A DNA stretch of 64,000 nucleotides, from positions 41,284 to 105,283 of the forward strand of contig PHCQ01000013.1 in assembly GCA_002840835.1 (NCBI GenBank), in the 5' to 3' direction. Source of the stretch: Betaproteobacteria bacterium HGW-Betaproteobacteria-16. GTDB lineage: Bacteria; Pseudomonadota; Gammaproteobacteria; Burkholderiales; Burkholderiaceae_C. A program made the position numbers and the translations under genes. Positions 16,681 through 25,130 of the stretch are shown here, piece by piece. Under the pieces are notes generated by a model. It ran no database searches. It was not told where the DNA came from and saw nothing but the letters and a program-made list of their open reading frames with translations. How positions within the stretch are numbered: the stretch's first letter is position 1; each line of letters starts with the position of its first letter.

Positions 16681-18218
16681 GCTTGATTCGCAACGGAGCC
16701 AAGGAAATGACATGCACAAATTCAAAGTGGGTGGCGGTTGCGCTGACCCTGGTCCTGGTGTTTACCTGCGCGGTCTCGATGGCCGCCGCACCCGAACCTC
16801 CACAGACAGTGGCCGTGGTCACGCGCGACATGACGCCGCTGCGGGCCGCACCGGCAGCGTCGGCCGCGCGCTCCAGCGTGCTCTGGCGCGGCGAGCTGCT
16901 GGAGGTGCGCGGCTTGCGGGGCGACTACGCGCTGGTCTGGGACCATCACCGCGAACGGGGCGGCTTCGTGTTGAGCGAGCAACTGCACCCGTTGCAGACC
17001 TCGGCCACGGACCTGCCCGGTCTGCAGGCCCTGCTGGCTTTTGTGAGCCAGCAGCCGGGCGACGAGACGCTGGGTCTGGCGCTGGCGGCCGCCGTGGTGC
17101 AGGCACTGCCCCCGCAAGACCTGCATGGCCCCGCCGAGGCCGTCGTGCTCGACGCCATCGGGCGCCAGGCCGAACGGCTCGGCGAACGCATCACACGCGG
17201 CGCCGGTGAGCGCAGCCGCGACCAGACCACCTTGACCGCGCATGTGGACATCGCTGCGCGGCACGGTGTTCGTTTCCTCAGCGTGGCCGCTGGCGAAGCC
17301 GTGGTGCATTGTTATGAGGGCGACGCGTACCGCAGGCTGCTGACGAATCGCCATGCCACCCCCGAGCAGCGCGCACGCGCGGTGCTGGCGCTCACAAAGC
17401 CCAACTGTGTGACCGAACCGCTTCGACCCGCAGAACGTGAAGCGTTGGACCAGCAGCGCGACGCGTTGCTGGCTCAGGCGCCAACCGATGGGCTGGCCCC
17501 GCATTGGGCGGCCCGGTTGCAGATCCGCCAGGCCGAGGTGCTCAGCCGCCTGGCCTTTGCGGCTGTGCGCCGCGGTGACGCTGTGGCCGCCAGCGCGGCC
17601 GCCCGCCTGGCCATGGACGCCTTGACCTCGGCCGCGACCGAAGACCTCTCGGAGGCGGACCGGCGCGAGCACCGGGAGGCCGTGCTGCGCACCAATGCGG
17701 TTCGCTGGGCGGCTGTGCCTTCTGCCACCACCGTGCCGGCAGGTGTGCCGCTGGCGGTCGAGACCCAAGCTGACGGTCAGACCTGTGTGCGACTGCACGA
17801 ACAGAAGAACGCGCAGAAAACGCTCGCCCAACGCTGCACCTGGGGGCAGGTCTGGGCCGCATCGGCACAGCGCAACCGGGAGCGCAACGCCATCGTGCTG
17901 GCGGTGCAGCCCATCGACGGCTGGCGCGAGCTCTGGGTGTTTCGTCAGACGCGCCAGGGCTGGGAGGTGCTGGTGCAGCCACCGGCGGCGTTGCTGCCGG
18001 GTGTGGGTTTCGCCGAGTTTGCCGGCTGGGTGCCTGGCGGAAACAGCATGCTCATGGCCCGGGAAGCCATGGCCGAAGGCCGCACCATCCGTCGCTTCGA
18101 AGTGGTGAGGCTTGACACACTGACCCCGGAACGCATCGCGTTCAGACCGGATGCCTTGGGTGCCTTCAACCGATGGGCCGATACCGGGTGGAAGCAGCTG
18201 TCGCTGGCGCTGCGCTGA
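16677..18218 (+). CDS. exported protein with N-terminal SH3-like domain, coupled to SPFH gene
   Basis: 513 aa from ATG 16677, overlapping the SPFH stop; ATG 16707, preceded by AAGGAA, is an alternative and gives a tighter signal peptide. A hydrophobic core VALTLVLVFTCAVSMAAA ends near residue 38. Residues about 45-105 resemble a bacterial SH3 domain (MTPLRAAPAASAARSSVLWRG...ERGGFVLSEQLHPL). The remainder is Ala-rich helical sequence (about 110-330) and then a beta-rich part with conserved-looking Trp residues. I do not recognise the whole. The coupling suggests it acts with the SPFH assembly on the periplasmic side. Confidence 0.75.
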   Translation: MSLIRNGAKEMTCTNSKWVAVALTLVLVFTCAVSMAAAPEPPQTVAVVTRDMTPLRAAPAASAARSSVLWRGELLEVRGLRGDYALVWDHHRERGGFVLSEQLHPLQTSATDLPGLQALLAFVSQQPGDETLGLALAAAVVQALPPQDLHGPAEAVVLDAIGRQAERLGERITRGAGERSRDQTTLTAHVDIAARHGVRFLSVAAGEAVVHCYEGDAYRRLLTNRHATPEQRARAVLALTKPNCVTEPLRPAEREALDQQRDALLAQAPTDGLAPHWAARLQIRQAEVLSRLAFAAVRRGDAVAASAAARLAMDALTSAATEDLSEADRREHREAVLRTNAVRWAAVPSATTVPAGVPLAVETQADGQTCVRLHEQKNAQKTLAQRCTWGQVWAASAQRNRERNAIVLAVQPIDGWRELWVFRQTRQGWEVLVQPPAALLPGVGFAEFAGWVPGGNSMLMAREAMAEGRTIRRFEVVRLDTLTPERIAFRPDALGAFNRWADTGWKQLSLALR

Positions 18219-18252
18219 CGGCGCATGCCCGTCAGCCCGCGATGACAACGGT

Positions 18253-19242
18253 TCACTTCATCGCATTGATCTTCTCCAGCATGCCCGCCGGCCATTGTTT
18301 GGCTTCGGCGGAGGCCAGATAGATCTTCTGTGCGTGCTCGCGGAATGCGTCGATGTTGGGTGTGTACACGTCCAGCCCCTGTTGTTTGAAGCTGTCGGCC
18401 AGTTCCTTCTCGCGCTTGAGGTGTTCGGCCGTGCTCCAGGCGATGGCCTTGTCGGCGGCGGCCTGAAAGGCTTGCTGCTTCGCAGGCGTCATGCCTTCCC
18501 AGATTTTCATGTTCACCGTGAGCAGGTCGTAGCCCACCAGGTGCGAGGTCAGCACGATCTGCGACATCACCTCGAAGAACTTCATGTTCTGCACATTGGG
18601 CAGCGGGTTGTCCTGGCCGTCGATGGCACCGGTCTGCAGGCCGGTGTAGGTTTCGGCATAGGCCATGGGCGTGGGGTTGGCGCCCAGCGAACGGCCCAGC
18701 AGGGCCCAGCTCTCACCGGGTGGCATGCGCAGCTTGATGCCGGCCAGATCGGCTGGGGTGTTGATCTTCTTTTTGGGCTTGAGGCCAACCTGCCGTGTGC
18801 CGAAGAAGGTCGGTCCCAGGATCTTCACTTTCAACTGGTCTTCAACCATCTTCTTCATCTCGGTGCCCATGTCACTGGCGAAGAAGGCGCCGAGGTGGTT
18901 GGCGTCACGGAAGAGATAGGCCGAGGTGAGCAGCGACCAGGCAGGCACCTGCTTGGCGATGTCCTGCGGGCCGATGTTGCCCATGTCGAGGTTGTTGCGC
19001 TGCAGGGCCACCAGTTCGGTGCCCTGACGGTACAGGGTGGAGTTCAGGTAGACCTCCAGCTTGAAGTCGGCTTCCACGTCCTTGCCGAACATCTTCATCA
19101 TGTCGGCGCGGATGTCGCGATCGGAGAACACAGCGGCAAAGCGCAACGGGGTGTTGCCCTGCGCCCAGGCGGGCACGAGCGCGGCGGAGGCCAGGGCGGC
19201 GCCGGCAGCGATGGCACAACGGCGGTTGATGTGACGATTCAT
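18253..19242 (-). CDS. TRAP transporter substrate-binding protein (DctP family)
   Basis: 329 aa from ATG 19242 with GAGGAGA upstream. The signal peptide runs to about residue 28 (CAIAAGAALASAALVPAWAQ). Family hallmarks are GNIGPQDIAKQVPAW, GIKLRMPPGESWALLGRSLGANPTPMAYAETYTGLQTGAIDGQDNPL split across the ligand pocket, with the Arg of LRMP binding a carboxylate. No TRAP membrane subunit is in the window on this strand, so the permease lies elsewhere or is shared. It follows the AroQ-like gene by 47 bp on the same strand, suggesting that the ligand is a quinate-like or other cyclic acid. Confidence 0.92.
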   Translation of the reverse strand: MNRHINRRCAIAAGAALASAALVPAWAQGNTPLRFAAVFSDRDIRADMMKMFGKDVEADFKLEVYLNSTLYRQGTELVALQRNNLDMGNIGPQDIAKQVPAWSLLTSAYLFRDANHLGAFFASDMGTEMKKMVEDQLKVKILGPTFFGTRQVGLKPKKKINTPADLAGIKLRMPPGESWALLGRSLGANPTPMAYAETYTGLQTGAIDGQDNPLPNVQNMKFFEVMSQIVLTSHLVGYDLLTVNMKIWEGMTPAKQQAFQAAADKAIAWSTAEHLKREKELADSFKQQGLDVYTPNIDAFREHAQKIYLASAEAKQWPAGMLEKINAMK

Positions 19243-19289
19243 GGCAAATGTCTCCTCTAGGTTGGGGTGAAAAGCAAACAAACAAAACT

Positions 19290-19748
19290 TCAGGTGGCGG
19301 CCGGGGCTGCGGCGCACAGGCGCTCATGCACGGCGCGGATCGCCAGCTCGTAACCGAACGCGCCAAAGCCGCAGATCACGCCCGTGGCCGCCAGCGACAC
19401 CAGGGATTTCTGGTACAGCTCGTCGCGGCGGTGGATGTTGGTGATGTGCACCTCGGCGATGGGCAGATCGAGCGCCTTGAGCGCGTCCAGCAGCGGGATC
19501 GAGCGAAATGAAAGCCCGGCCGGGTTGATGACCACGGCGGCTGCGTGCTCGCGCGCCTCTTGCACCCAGTCCACCAGCACGCCTTCATGATTGGACTGGC
19601 GAAACTCGCAACCCAGCCCCAGCTCGGCCGCCACACGGCGGCACAGTTGCTCGACCTGGGACAGGGTGGTGGAGCCATAGAGCGCGGGTTCCCGCACGCC
19701 GAGCAGGTTGAGGTTGGGTCCGTTGAGGATGTGGATGGTTGTGGTCAT
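19290..19748 (-). CDS. type II 3-dehydroquinate dehydratase homologue with altered substrate-site residues
   Basis: 152 aa, the full length of the family, with GPNLNLLGVREPALYGS and the C-terminal GVICGFGAFGYELA. Using the M. tuberculosis AroQ numbering from memory, Arg19, Tyr24, Asn75, Asp88, His101 and Arg108 are retained, but His81 is Phe (INPAGLSFRS versus the usual THTS) and Arg112 is Tyr. Those two contact the ring hydroxyls. The enzyme may therefore dehydrate a different cyclic acid rather than serve the shikimate pathway. The TRAP binding protein downstream and the divergent IclR and SDR genes point to catabolism. Confidence 0.85.
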   Translation of the reverse strand: MTTTIHILNGPNLNLLGVREPALYGSTTLSQVEQLCRRVAAELGLGCEFRQSNHEGVLVDWVQEAREHAAAVVINPAGLSFRSIPLLDALKALDLPIAEVHITNIHRRDELYQKSLVSLAATGVICGFGAFGYELAIRAVHERLCAAAPAAT

Positions 19749-19892
19749 GGCAATGCCTGTTTCAAACGGGTCGCTGCGGCGGTCTCAATGCTGTTCAATC
19801 CCCTTCACTGCGCCTACATTGGGGGCCCTGGTTTTCAAGCCCTCTGCGGGAACGGGTGTGTTGTTGTTGCAGCCGATTCTTGACCCGTATCA

Positions 19893-19915
19893 GGAAAGAC
19901 TTTCCAAACTGGAAA
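19893..19915. promoter_or_regulatory. IclR-type operator, overlapping inverted repeats
   Basis: Three phased half-sites GGAAA-GAC-TTTCC-AAAC-T-GGAAA form two overlapping palindromes. GGAAAGACTTTCC (19893-19905) has the half-sites and spacing of the E. coli IclR box (GGAAATNATTTCC). TTTCCAAACTGGAAA (19901-19915) is a perfect 6-3-6 inverted repeat. It lies between the AroQ-like gene and the divergent IclR gene, 28 bp before the IclR start. Confidence 0.7.
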
Positions 19916-19943
19916 CCGATTCCGTCATAAGAAATATTCAGAG

Positions 19944-20735
19944 ATGAACCTTGCACTGGACCGTGGACTTTCCCTGCTGGAGCACATGGCGGCACACCCC
20001 GGTGGCTTGCCGCTGGCCCAGATGGCGACCGAGCTGGACATCCCGCTGAGCGCCTGCCATCGCCTGCTGGACGACCTGCAGCGCCGCGGCTATGTGCGGC
20101 AGGTGCGCGCGCAGGGCGACTACCTTCTCACCACCAAACTGGCCTCGCTGGGGCTGGGCTATCTCAGCACGGCGGGCATCGTCGACATTGCCGAACCCTT
20201 GCTGGAACGGCTCGCGCACAGCTCGGGTGAGCTGGTGAGGCTGTCGATCGTGGACGACGACCGCCTGACATGGATTGCAAAGGCGCAGGGCATGCGCCAG
20301 GGCCTGCGCTACGACCCCGACATGGGCATGGACGCGCGCCTGTCGTGCACGGCGTCGGGCCACGCCTGGTTGCTGACGCTGAGCGACGAGCGTGCGCTCG
20401 ACCTCGTCACGCGCCAGGGGTTTGGTTCGCCCGCCGAGTACGGCCCGAAGGCGCCCACCACCGTCAAGGCCCTGTTGGGCTATCTGCATGCCGCGCGCGT
20501 GCGCGGCTACGCCATGATCGACGAGGTGTTTGCCCCCGGCATGAGCGCCATGGCGGCGCCGGTGATGCGCCGGGGCGAAGCGATCGGGGTGCTCAGCATC
20601 GCCGGGCCGCGGATCCGGCTCACCAATGAGCGCATGCACACCCTGGCGCCCTCGTTGCTGGCAGCGGCCGCCGAACTGGGCCCGATCAGCAACGGGTCCA
20701 GCCTGTTCGGCCGGCCGCCTCTGGGCAAGGGATGA
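19944..20735 (+). CDS. IclR-family transcriptional regulator
   Basis: 263 aa. The N-terminal winged helix is LDRGLSLLEHMAAHPGGLPLAQMATELDIPLSACHRLLDDLQRRGYV. The effector domain spans about 80-245 and includes the typical SCTASGHAWL and GYAMIDEVFAPGMSAMAAPV segments. IclR proteins repress or activate catabolic genes for aromatic, quinate or glyoxylate-type acids. The two overlapping palindromes just upstream should be its operator, controlling both itself and the divergent AroQ-like/TRAP genes. Confidence 0.93.
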   Translation: MNLALDRGLSLLEHMAAHPGGLPLAQMATELDIPLSACHRLLDDLQRRGYVRQVRAQGDYLLTTKLASLGLGYLSTAGIVDIAEPLLERLAHSSGELVRLSIVDDDRLTWIAKAQGMRQGLRYDPDMGMDARLSCTASGHAWLLTLSDERALDLVTRQGFGSPAEYGPKAPTTVKALLGYLHAARVRGYAMIDEVFAPGMSAMAAPVMRRGEAIGVLSIAGPRIRLTNERMHTLAPSLLAAAAELGPISNGSSLFGRPPLGKG

Positions 20736-20804
20736 GTCTGTTCCGCGCCAGCCAGCTGTGGCACAGTGCCTCATCTTTTCATCCCATCTGAAGGAATCCG
20801 CTCC

Positions 20805-21554
20805 ATGACCCAATACGCAATCGTCACCGGCGCCGGCAGCGGCATTGGCCGTGCCTGTGCCCTGGGGCTGCTGGCCGAAGGCTGGCACGTGGCCCTGATG
20901 GGCCGGCGGGCCGACGCGCTGCAGGCCACCGCCGAAGCCGCTGGCGCCAACGCCGCCAACGCCTTTGTGCTGCCCTGCAACGTAGCCGACGATGAGGCGG
21001 TGGCCGCCGCCTTTGCTGCGGTGCGCGAGCGCTTCGGCCGGCTGGATCTGCTGTTCAACAACGCCGGTGGCGGCCTGGGCGCGAAGACGCCCGACCTGGT
21101 GAGCGCGGCCGAATGGCGGCAGGTGGTCGACGTGAACCTGAACGGCGCGTTCTATTGCCTCTCGCAGGCCTTCAAGCTGATGAAAGAGCAGACCCCCATG
21201 GGCGGACGCATCATCAACAACGGCTCCATTTCGGCCTACGCGCCGCGCCCGGGTTCCATCGCCTACACCGCCACCAAGCACGCGGTCAGCGGCTTGACCA
21301 AGACCGCCGCTCTGGATGGTCGAACCTATGGCATCGCGGTGGGGCAGATCGACATCGGCAATGCCGCCAGCGAGCTCACTGCCCGCATGGCAGACGGGGT
21401 ACCCCAGGCCGACGGCAGCATCCGCCCCGAGCCGCGCATGGAGCTGCAGGCGGTGGTCGACACGTTCATGGGCATGGCGCGCCTGCCGCTGTCGGCCAAT
21501 GTGCTGTTCACCACCGTCATGGCCACCAACATGCCCTACATCGGGCGCGGCTGA
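20805..21554 (+). CDS. SDR-family NAD(P)-dependent oxidoreductase
   Basis: 249 aa from ATG 20805 (69 bp after the IclR stop). The nucleotide motif is VTGAGSGIGRACALG, followed by the structural NNAG (LLFNNAGGG). The catalytic tetrad is visible: Asn in VDVNLNGAFY, Ser in NGSISAY, and Tyr/Lys in YTATK. After MGRRAD the cofactor loop carries two Arg, favouring NADP. It should oxidise or reduce an alcohol in the same pathway as the AroQ-like and TRAP genes, for example a cyclitol or shikimate-like acid. Confidence 0.92.
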   Translation: MTQYAIVTGAGSGIGRACALGLLAEGWHVALMGRRADALQATAEAAGANAANAFVLPCNVADDEAVAAAFAAVRERFGRLDLLFNNAGGGLGAKTPDLVSAAEWRQVVDVNLNGAFYCLSQAFKLMKEQTPMGGRIINNGSISAYAPRPGSIAYTATKHAVSGLTKTAALDGRTYGIAVGQIDIGNAASELTARMADGVPQADGSIRPEPRMELQAVVDTFMGMARLPLSANVLFTTVMATNMPYIGRG

Positions 21555-21754
21555 CCATGTTGCGCGCCGGCACCCGGTCATGAGGCCGCAGTGCGCGGCC
21601 GCCTGCGACCATGGGGAGACCCCTTGTGTGACGGAGTTGGCGTCGGACGGCTTCAAGCGGGTGCCGAACCGCACTATGCTTGGCGGAGTGCGTGTGGCGG
21701 GGCAAGGCTGATGCCAGCGCGACCGAATTGACGGATTCCACCGGCGGAGAACAC

Positions 21755-22606
21755 ATGGCGAGCGATTTGGACACGGTCAGGGTGCTGAGGGCACTCTTCA
21801 ACGACATGCCGCGCGCGCCGGAAGGCCTGTCGCAGGAAGAAACCGTGGCCTGGGTCCGGCAGTCGATGATCGACTACGAGGGCGGCGACATGGCCTACAT
21901 GCTCGAACACGTCACGCGCAACGCCATGCTCGACATCGCCCTGCGCCTGCGCGAAGACGGCAACCTGCAGGACGACGCGGCCTTCGACGAAACGGTGGAG
22001 ATGTTGTCCACGCCCGAGGGTCGCAAGACCTTCATGGACCGCATCATCGCCGCCCAGAAAACCGTGGACGCTACGGCGCGGCTGCTGCGGCGCGCCAAGC
22101 GCACACCGGGCGAGCCTGAACCGCATTTCAGCTCGCTGTCTGAAGAAATCCAGCGCTTCATCAATGCGGCGCCGGGTGGCCCAGGGCCCCTGTATGCCGA
22201 GTACGCCGCCCGGGAAGACGTGATCGAGATCGGCGTGTTCGACGTGGCGCCCGCGCAGGTGCATGAGTTCTCGTGGGGCTTCGTGGCCGAGCACGGAGAT
22301 GCGTGGCATTTTTACGTGGCCGATGTCTGGCGCCGCGGAACGGTGGGCTATTTCGACCGCTTCGACCGGGTCTGGCAAAGGGAAACCACATCCCCACGTG
22401 GCGGCGCCTTGTTTGCCTCACCCGTGCCTGCAGGCATTGCCATGGACGACGGCATCGGCAGCTTCAGCAGCATGGTGCTGACCTCGGCCAACGGGCTCGC
22501 CGATCCTGACCTTCGCCACTGGGTGGGCGAGGTGTTCATCCAGCAGGTGCTTCCCTACATGGTGAGCCAGGTGCTGGACGACGACGACGACCTGCCGTTG
22601 CCATAG
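21755..22606 (+). CDS. hypothetical protein
   Basis: 283 aa from ATG 21755 with GGAG 7 bp upstream; the frame is open to 21680 without a better site. Not recognised. Residues 1-130 are helical and acidic (LSQEETVAWVRQSMIDYEGGD, FMDRIIAAQKTVDATARLLRRAKR). Residues about 135-260 are beta-rich with several Trp and Tyr residues (VHEFSWGFVAEHGDAWHFYVADVWRRG is one such stretch read in parts). It ends in an acidic run DDDDD. No signal peptide or membrane segment. The neighbours give no functional hint. Confidence 0.7.
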   Translation: MASDLDTVRVLRALFNDMPRAPEGLSQEETVAWVRQSMIDYEGGDMAYMLEHVTRNAMLDIALRLREDGNLQDDAAFDETVEMLSTPEGRKTFMDRIIAAQKTVDATARLLRRAKRTPGEPEPHFSSLSEEIQRFINAAPGGPGPLYAEYAAREDVIEIGVFDVAPAQVHEFSWGFVAEHGDAWHFYVADVWRRGTVGYFDRFDRVWQRETTSPRGGALFASPVPAGIAMDDGIGSFSSMVLTSANGLADPDLRHWVGEVFIQQVLPYMVSQVLDDDDDLPLP

Positions 22607-22613
22607 GCACTGG

Positions 22614-22679
22614 CCCCCACGCTCCGCCGCTGCGCGGGTCGCTGCCCCCCAAGGGGGCTGACCTTGCTTGGGGCGGCCC
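22614..22679. repeat. GC-rich intergenic repeat, copy A
   Basis: 66 bp starting CCCCCACGCTCCGCCGCTGC and ending CTTGCTTGGGGCGGCCC. Its sequence repeats at 22698-22763 with one indel. It begins 7 bp after the stop codon of the hypothetical gene. The CCCCCCAAGGGGGC core can form a hairpin. Confidence 0.9.
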
Positions 22680-22697
22680 GGCGCTGCGGTCTTCTTT

Positions 22698-22763
22698 CCC
22701 CCACGCTCCGCCGCTGCGCGGGTCGCTGCCCCCCAGGGGGGCTGACCTTGCTTGGGGCGGCCC
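22698..22763. repeat. GC-rich intergenic repeat, copy B
   Basis: Direct repeat of 22614-22679 in the same orientation. It is followed by GCGAAGCGGCGCGGGGGTG, the terminal motif of the other repeats, ending about 10 bp before the coding end of the minus-strand thioesterase. The 207-bp gap between the two convergent genes is almost all repeat. Confidence 0.9.
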
Positions 22764-22813
22764 TGCGTTGCGGCCTGCAAGGCACGCGAAGCGGCGCGGG
22801 GGTGTTTCCGGGT

Positions 22814-23296
22814 TCAGTCGCCAGCGTGAATGGCGGCGAAGCGCCGCTGGGTCTCGCGCCGCATCTCGCGGCGAATCTCGGCGGCCGCATGGCGGCGGCG
22901 CTCGTCGGGTGTGGCTGGCGTCAGCGCAGGCACTGAGGCGGGCTTGCCATCGTCGTCGACCGCCACCATGGTGAAAAAGCAGCTGTTCACATGGCGCACC
23001 GACTGCACCCGGATGTCTTCGGCCACCACCTTGATGCCCACTTCCATCGACGAGTTGCCGGTGTGGTTGATGGAGGCGAGGAAGGTGACCAGTTCACCGA
23101 CCTGAATCGGCTGTCTGAACATCACCTGATCCACGCTGAGTGTGACCACATAGCGGCCAGCGTAGCGGCTGGCACAGGCGTAGGCTACCTGGTCCAGCAG
23201 CTTGAGGATGGAGCCACCATGGACCTTGCCGGAAAAATTGGCCATGTCGGGCGTCATCAGCACGGTCATGGTCAGTTGGTGTGAGGGAAGGTTCAT
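22814..23296 (-). CDS. acyl-CoA thioesterase (hotdog fold, YciA-like)
   Basis: 160 aa from ATG 23296. The hotdog core is MTPDMANFSGKVHGGSILKLLDQVAY, where N-x-x-G-x-VHGG-x-x-L-x-x-x-D is the family active-site signature, followed by VTLSVDQVMFRQPIQVGELVTF. It should hydrolyse acyl-CoA esters in the cytoplasm. A charged Arg-rich C-terminal helix (about 130-160) extends the domain. It is divergent from an acyl-CoA ligase, 54 bp apart, so the two may balance the same CoA esters. Confidence 0.9.
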   Translation of the reverse strand: MNLPSHQLTMTVLMTPDMANFSGKVHGGSILKLLDQVAYACASRYAGRYVVTLSVDQVMFRQPIQVGELVTFLASINHTGNSSMEVGIKVVAEDIRVQSVRHVNSCFFTMVAVDDDGKPASVPALTPATPDERRRHAAAEIRREMRRETQRRFAAIHAGD

Positions 23297-23350
23297 GGTG
23301 CGGAATGGCGGTGAAAGAGGGACGGCAAAAGCGACGGAAAAAGGCGAAGT

Positions 23351-25123
23351 ATGAAGGAAACGGTGCACGCCGGAGACAGCCAGGAGCACGCCCCGGGTCC
23401 AGAATGCCGCATGCCCATGCCGCACGATCCCCACTGGCCGCCAAACCTGCCGCGCCGGCTCACGCTGCCTGAGACCAGCCTGTTCTACAACGCCGAGGTG
23501 TCGGCCCGGCGTTTTCCGCACAAGCCTTTTCTGCTGTATTACGGCGAGCCGCTGAGCTTCGCCCGCTTTCATGATGAGGCCATGCGCCTGGCCGGCTACC
23601 TGCAGATTGAGTGTGGCGTGAAGGCCGGCGACCGCGTGCTGCTGTACCTGCAGAACAGCCCGCAATGGATGCTGGGCTACTACGCCATCCTGCGAGCCAA
23701 CGCGGTGGTGGTGCCGGTGAACCCCATGAACATGAGCGAAGAACTGGCGCACTATGTGGCCGACAGCGGCGCCCGCGTGGCCGTGGTGGCGCAAGACCTT
23801 CTGCCGCAGGCGCTGCCGTACCACCGGGCCCACGGCGCCACGGGCGAGGCCGCCATCGATCACCTGGTGGTGGCCACCTACAGCGACTACCTGGGTCAGC
23901 CCGAAGGCCTGCGCCTGCCCGACTTCGTGACCGAGCCCCGCCGGGCTTTGCAAGGTGCGGGCCTGCACGCCTGGCACGATGCGCTGGCCGCCAAGCGTGT
24001 GCCTGGACCGCACGCCGCCGGGCCCGACGATTTGTGCGTGATGCCCTACACATCAGGCACCACCGGCCACCCCAAGGGCTGCATGCACACCCATCGCAGC
24101 GTGATGTGCACGGCCATGGGCGGCATGCAATGGTTCGCCCGCACGCAGGACGACGTGATGCTCTCGGTGCTGCCGCTGTTCCATGTGACCGGTATGACCG
24201 GGGGCATGAACGGACCCTTGCTGGTCGGTGCCTCGGTGGTGCTGATGTCGCGCTGGGACCGCGAGACCGCGGCCGAACTCATGCAGCGCCACGGGGTGAC
24301 CAGCTGGCAGGCCATCGCCACCATGGTGGTCGACTTTCTGGCCAACCCCCGCATTGCTGAGTTCAACCTGTCCGCCCTCAACGGTATCCGGGGCGGGGGG
24401 GCGGCGATGCCTGAGGCAGTGGCCCACAAGCTCAAGGCTCTGACCGGTTTGGATTATGTGGAAGGCTATGGCATGTCCGAAACCATGGCCGCCACCCACA
24501 TCAACCCGCCGCACCGGCCCAAGCCGCAGTGCCTGGGCATTCCGGTGTTCGGGGTGGACGCCCGCATCCTCGACCCCGTGAGTTTGCAGGAGGTGCCACA
24601 GGGCGAGACCGGCGAGATCGTGGTGCACGCGCCGCAGGTGATGCAGGGCTACTGGCGCAATGCCAAGGCCACAGCCGATGCGTTCATCGACATGGATGGC
24701 CGGCGCTTCCTGCGCACGGGCGACCTGGCCCGGGTGGACGAAGACGGCTACTTCTTCATGACCGACCGGCTCAAGCGCATGATCAACGCCAGCGGCTACA
24801 AGGTGTGGCCGGCCGAGGTGGAAGCGCTGATGTATGGCCATCCTGCGATCCACGAGGTCTGCGTGATCGGCGCGCAGGACGACAAGCGCGGTGAAACGGT
24901 GAAGGCAGTGGTGGTGCTCAAGCCCGCGGAAAAGGGCCGGGTGAGTGAGCAGGACATCGTGGCCTGGGCGCGCGGACACATGGCGGCCTACAAGAGCCCG
25001 CGGGTGGTGAGCTTCGCCGACAGCCTGCCCAAGTCCGGCACCGGCAAGATCATGTGGCGCGAGCTGCAGGAACGCCAGGCCGAAGCCGATGCGCGCGCTG
25101 GCGGCATGCCGCCCCACACCTGA
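23351..25123 (+). CDS. AMP-binding acyl-CoA synthetase
   Basis: 590 aa from ATG 23351; ATGs at residues 21 and 23 are alternatives and would trim an unconserved N-terminus. Motifs in order: YTSGTTGHPKGCMHTHRS (P-loop/A3), the A5-like YGMSET, the A7 aspartate in RTGDLARVDEDGYFF, DRLKRMINASGYKVWPAEVE (A8 hinge) and the catalytic Lys in PKSGTGKIMWREL. It activates a carboxylic acid to acyl-AMP, then acyl-CoA. The substrate is probably a medium- to long-chain or aryl acid. Divergent from the thioesterase; convergent with the Lrp gene, 7 bp away. Confidence 0.92.
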   Translation: MKETVHAGDSQEHAPGPECRMPMPHDPHWPPNLPRRLTLPETSLFYNAEVSARRFPHKPFLLYYGEPLSFARFHDEAMRLAGYLQIECGVKAGDRVLLYLQNSPQWMLGYYAILRANAVVVPVNPMNMSEELAHYVADSGARVAVVAQDLLPQALPYHRAHGATGEAAIDHLVVATYSDYLGQPEGLRLPDFVTEPRRALQGAGLHAWHDALAAKRVPGPHAAGPDDLCVMPYTSGTTGHPKGCMHTHRSVMCTAMGGMQWFARTQDDVMLSVLPLFHVTGMTGGMNGPLLVGASVVLMSRWDRETAAELMQRHGVTSWQAIATMVVDFLANPRIAEFNLSALNGIRGGGAAMPEAVAHKLKALTGLDYVEGYGMSETMAATHINPPHRPKPQCLGIPVFGVDARILDPVSLQEVPQGETGEIVVHAPQVMQGYWRNAKATADAFIDMDGRRFLRTGDLARVDEDGYFFMTDRLKRMINASGYKVWPAEVEALMYGHPAIHEVCVIGAQDDKRGETVKAVVVLKPAEKGRVSEQDIVAWARGHMAAYKSPRVVSFADSLPKSGTGKIMWRELQERQAEADARAGGMPPHT

Positions 25124-25130
25124 GATCGCA

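Noticed and set aside
15292..18248. Long minus-strand frames opposite the SPFH and exported-protein genes
   Set aside because: Composition is His/Gln/Arg-rich with no recognisable domain, and the plus-strand genes are coupled by an ATGA overlap.
19938..21674. A long minus-strand frame opposite the IclR and SDR genes
   Set aside because: Antisense by-product. IclR and SDR show family motifs on the plus strand; the opposite frame shows none.
22614..22763. Two direct repeats considered as a CRISPR array
   Set aside because: Only two copies, unequal to typical repeat and spacer sizes, GC-rich hairpins and no cas genes; they fit a REP-type intergenic element.
22814..24013. A 399-codon minus frame reading through the thioesterase into the ligase gene
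   Set aside because: Only the first 160 codons from ATG 23296 show the hotdog fold; the rest is antisense to the acyl-CoA ligase.
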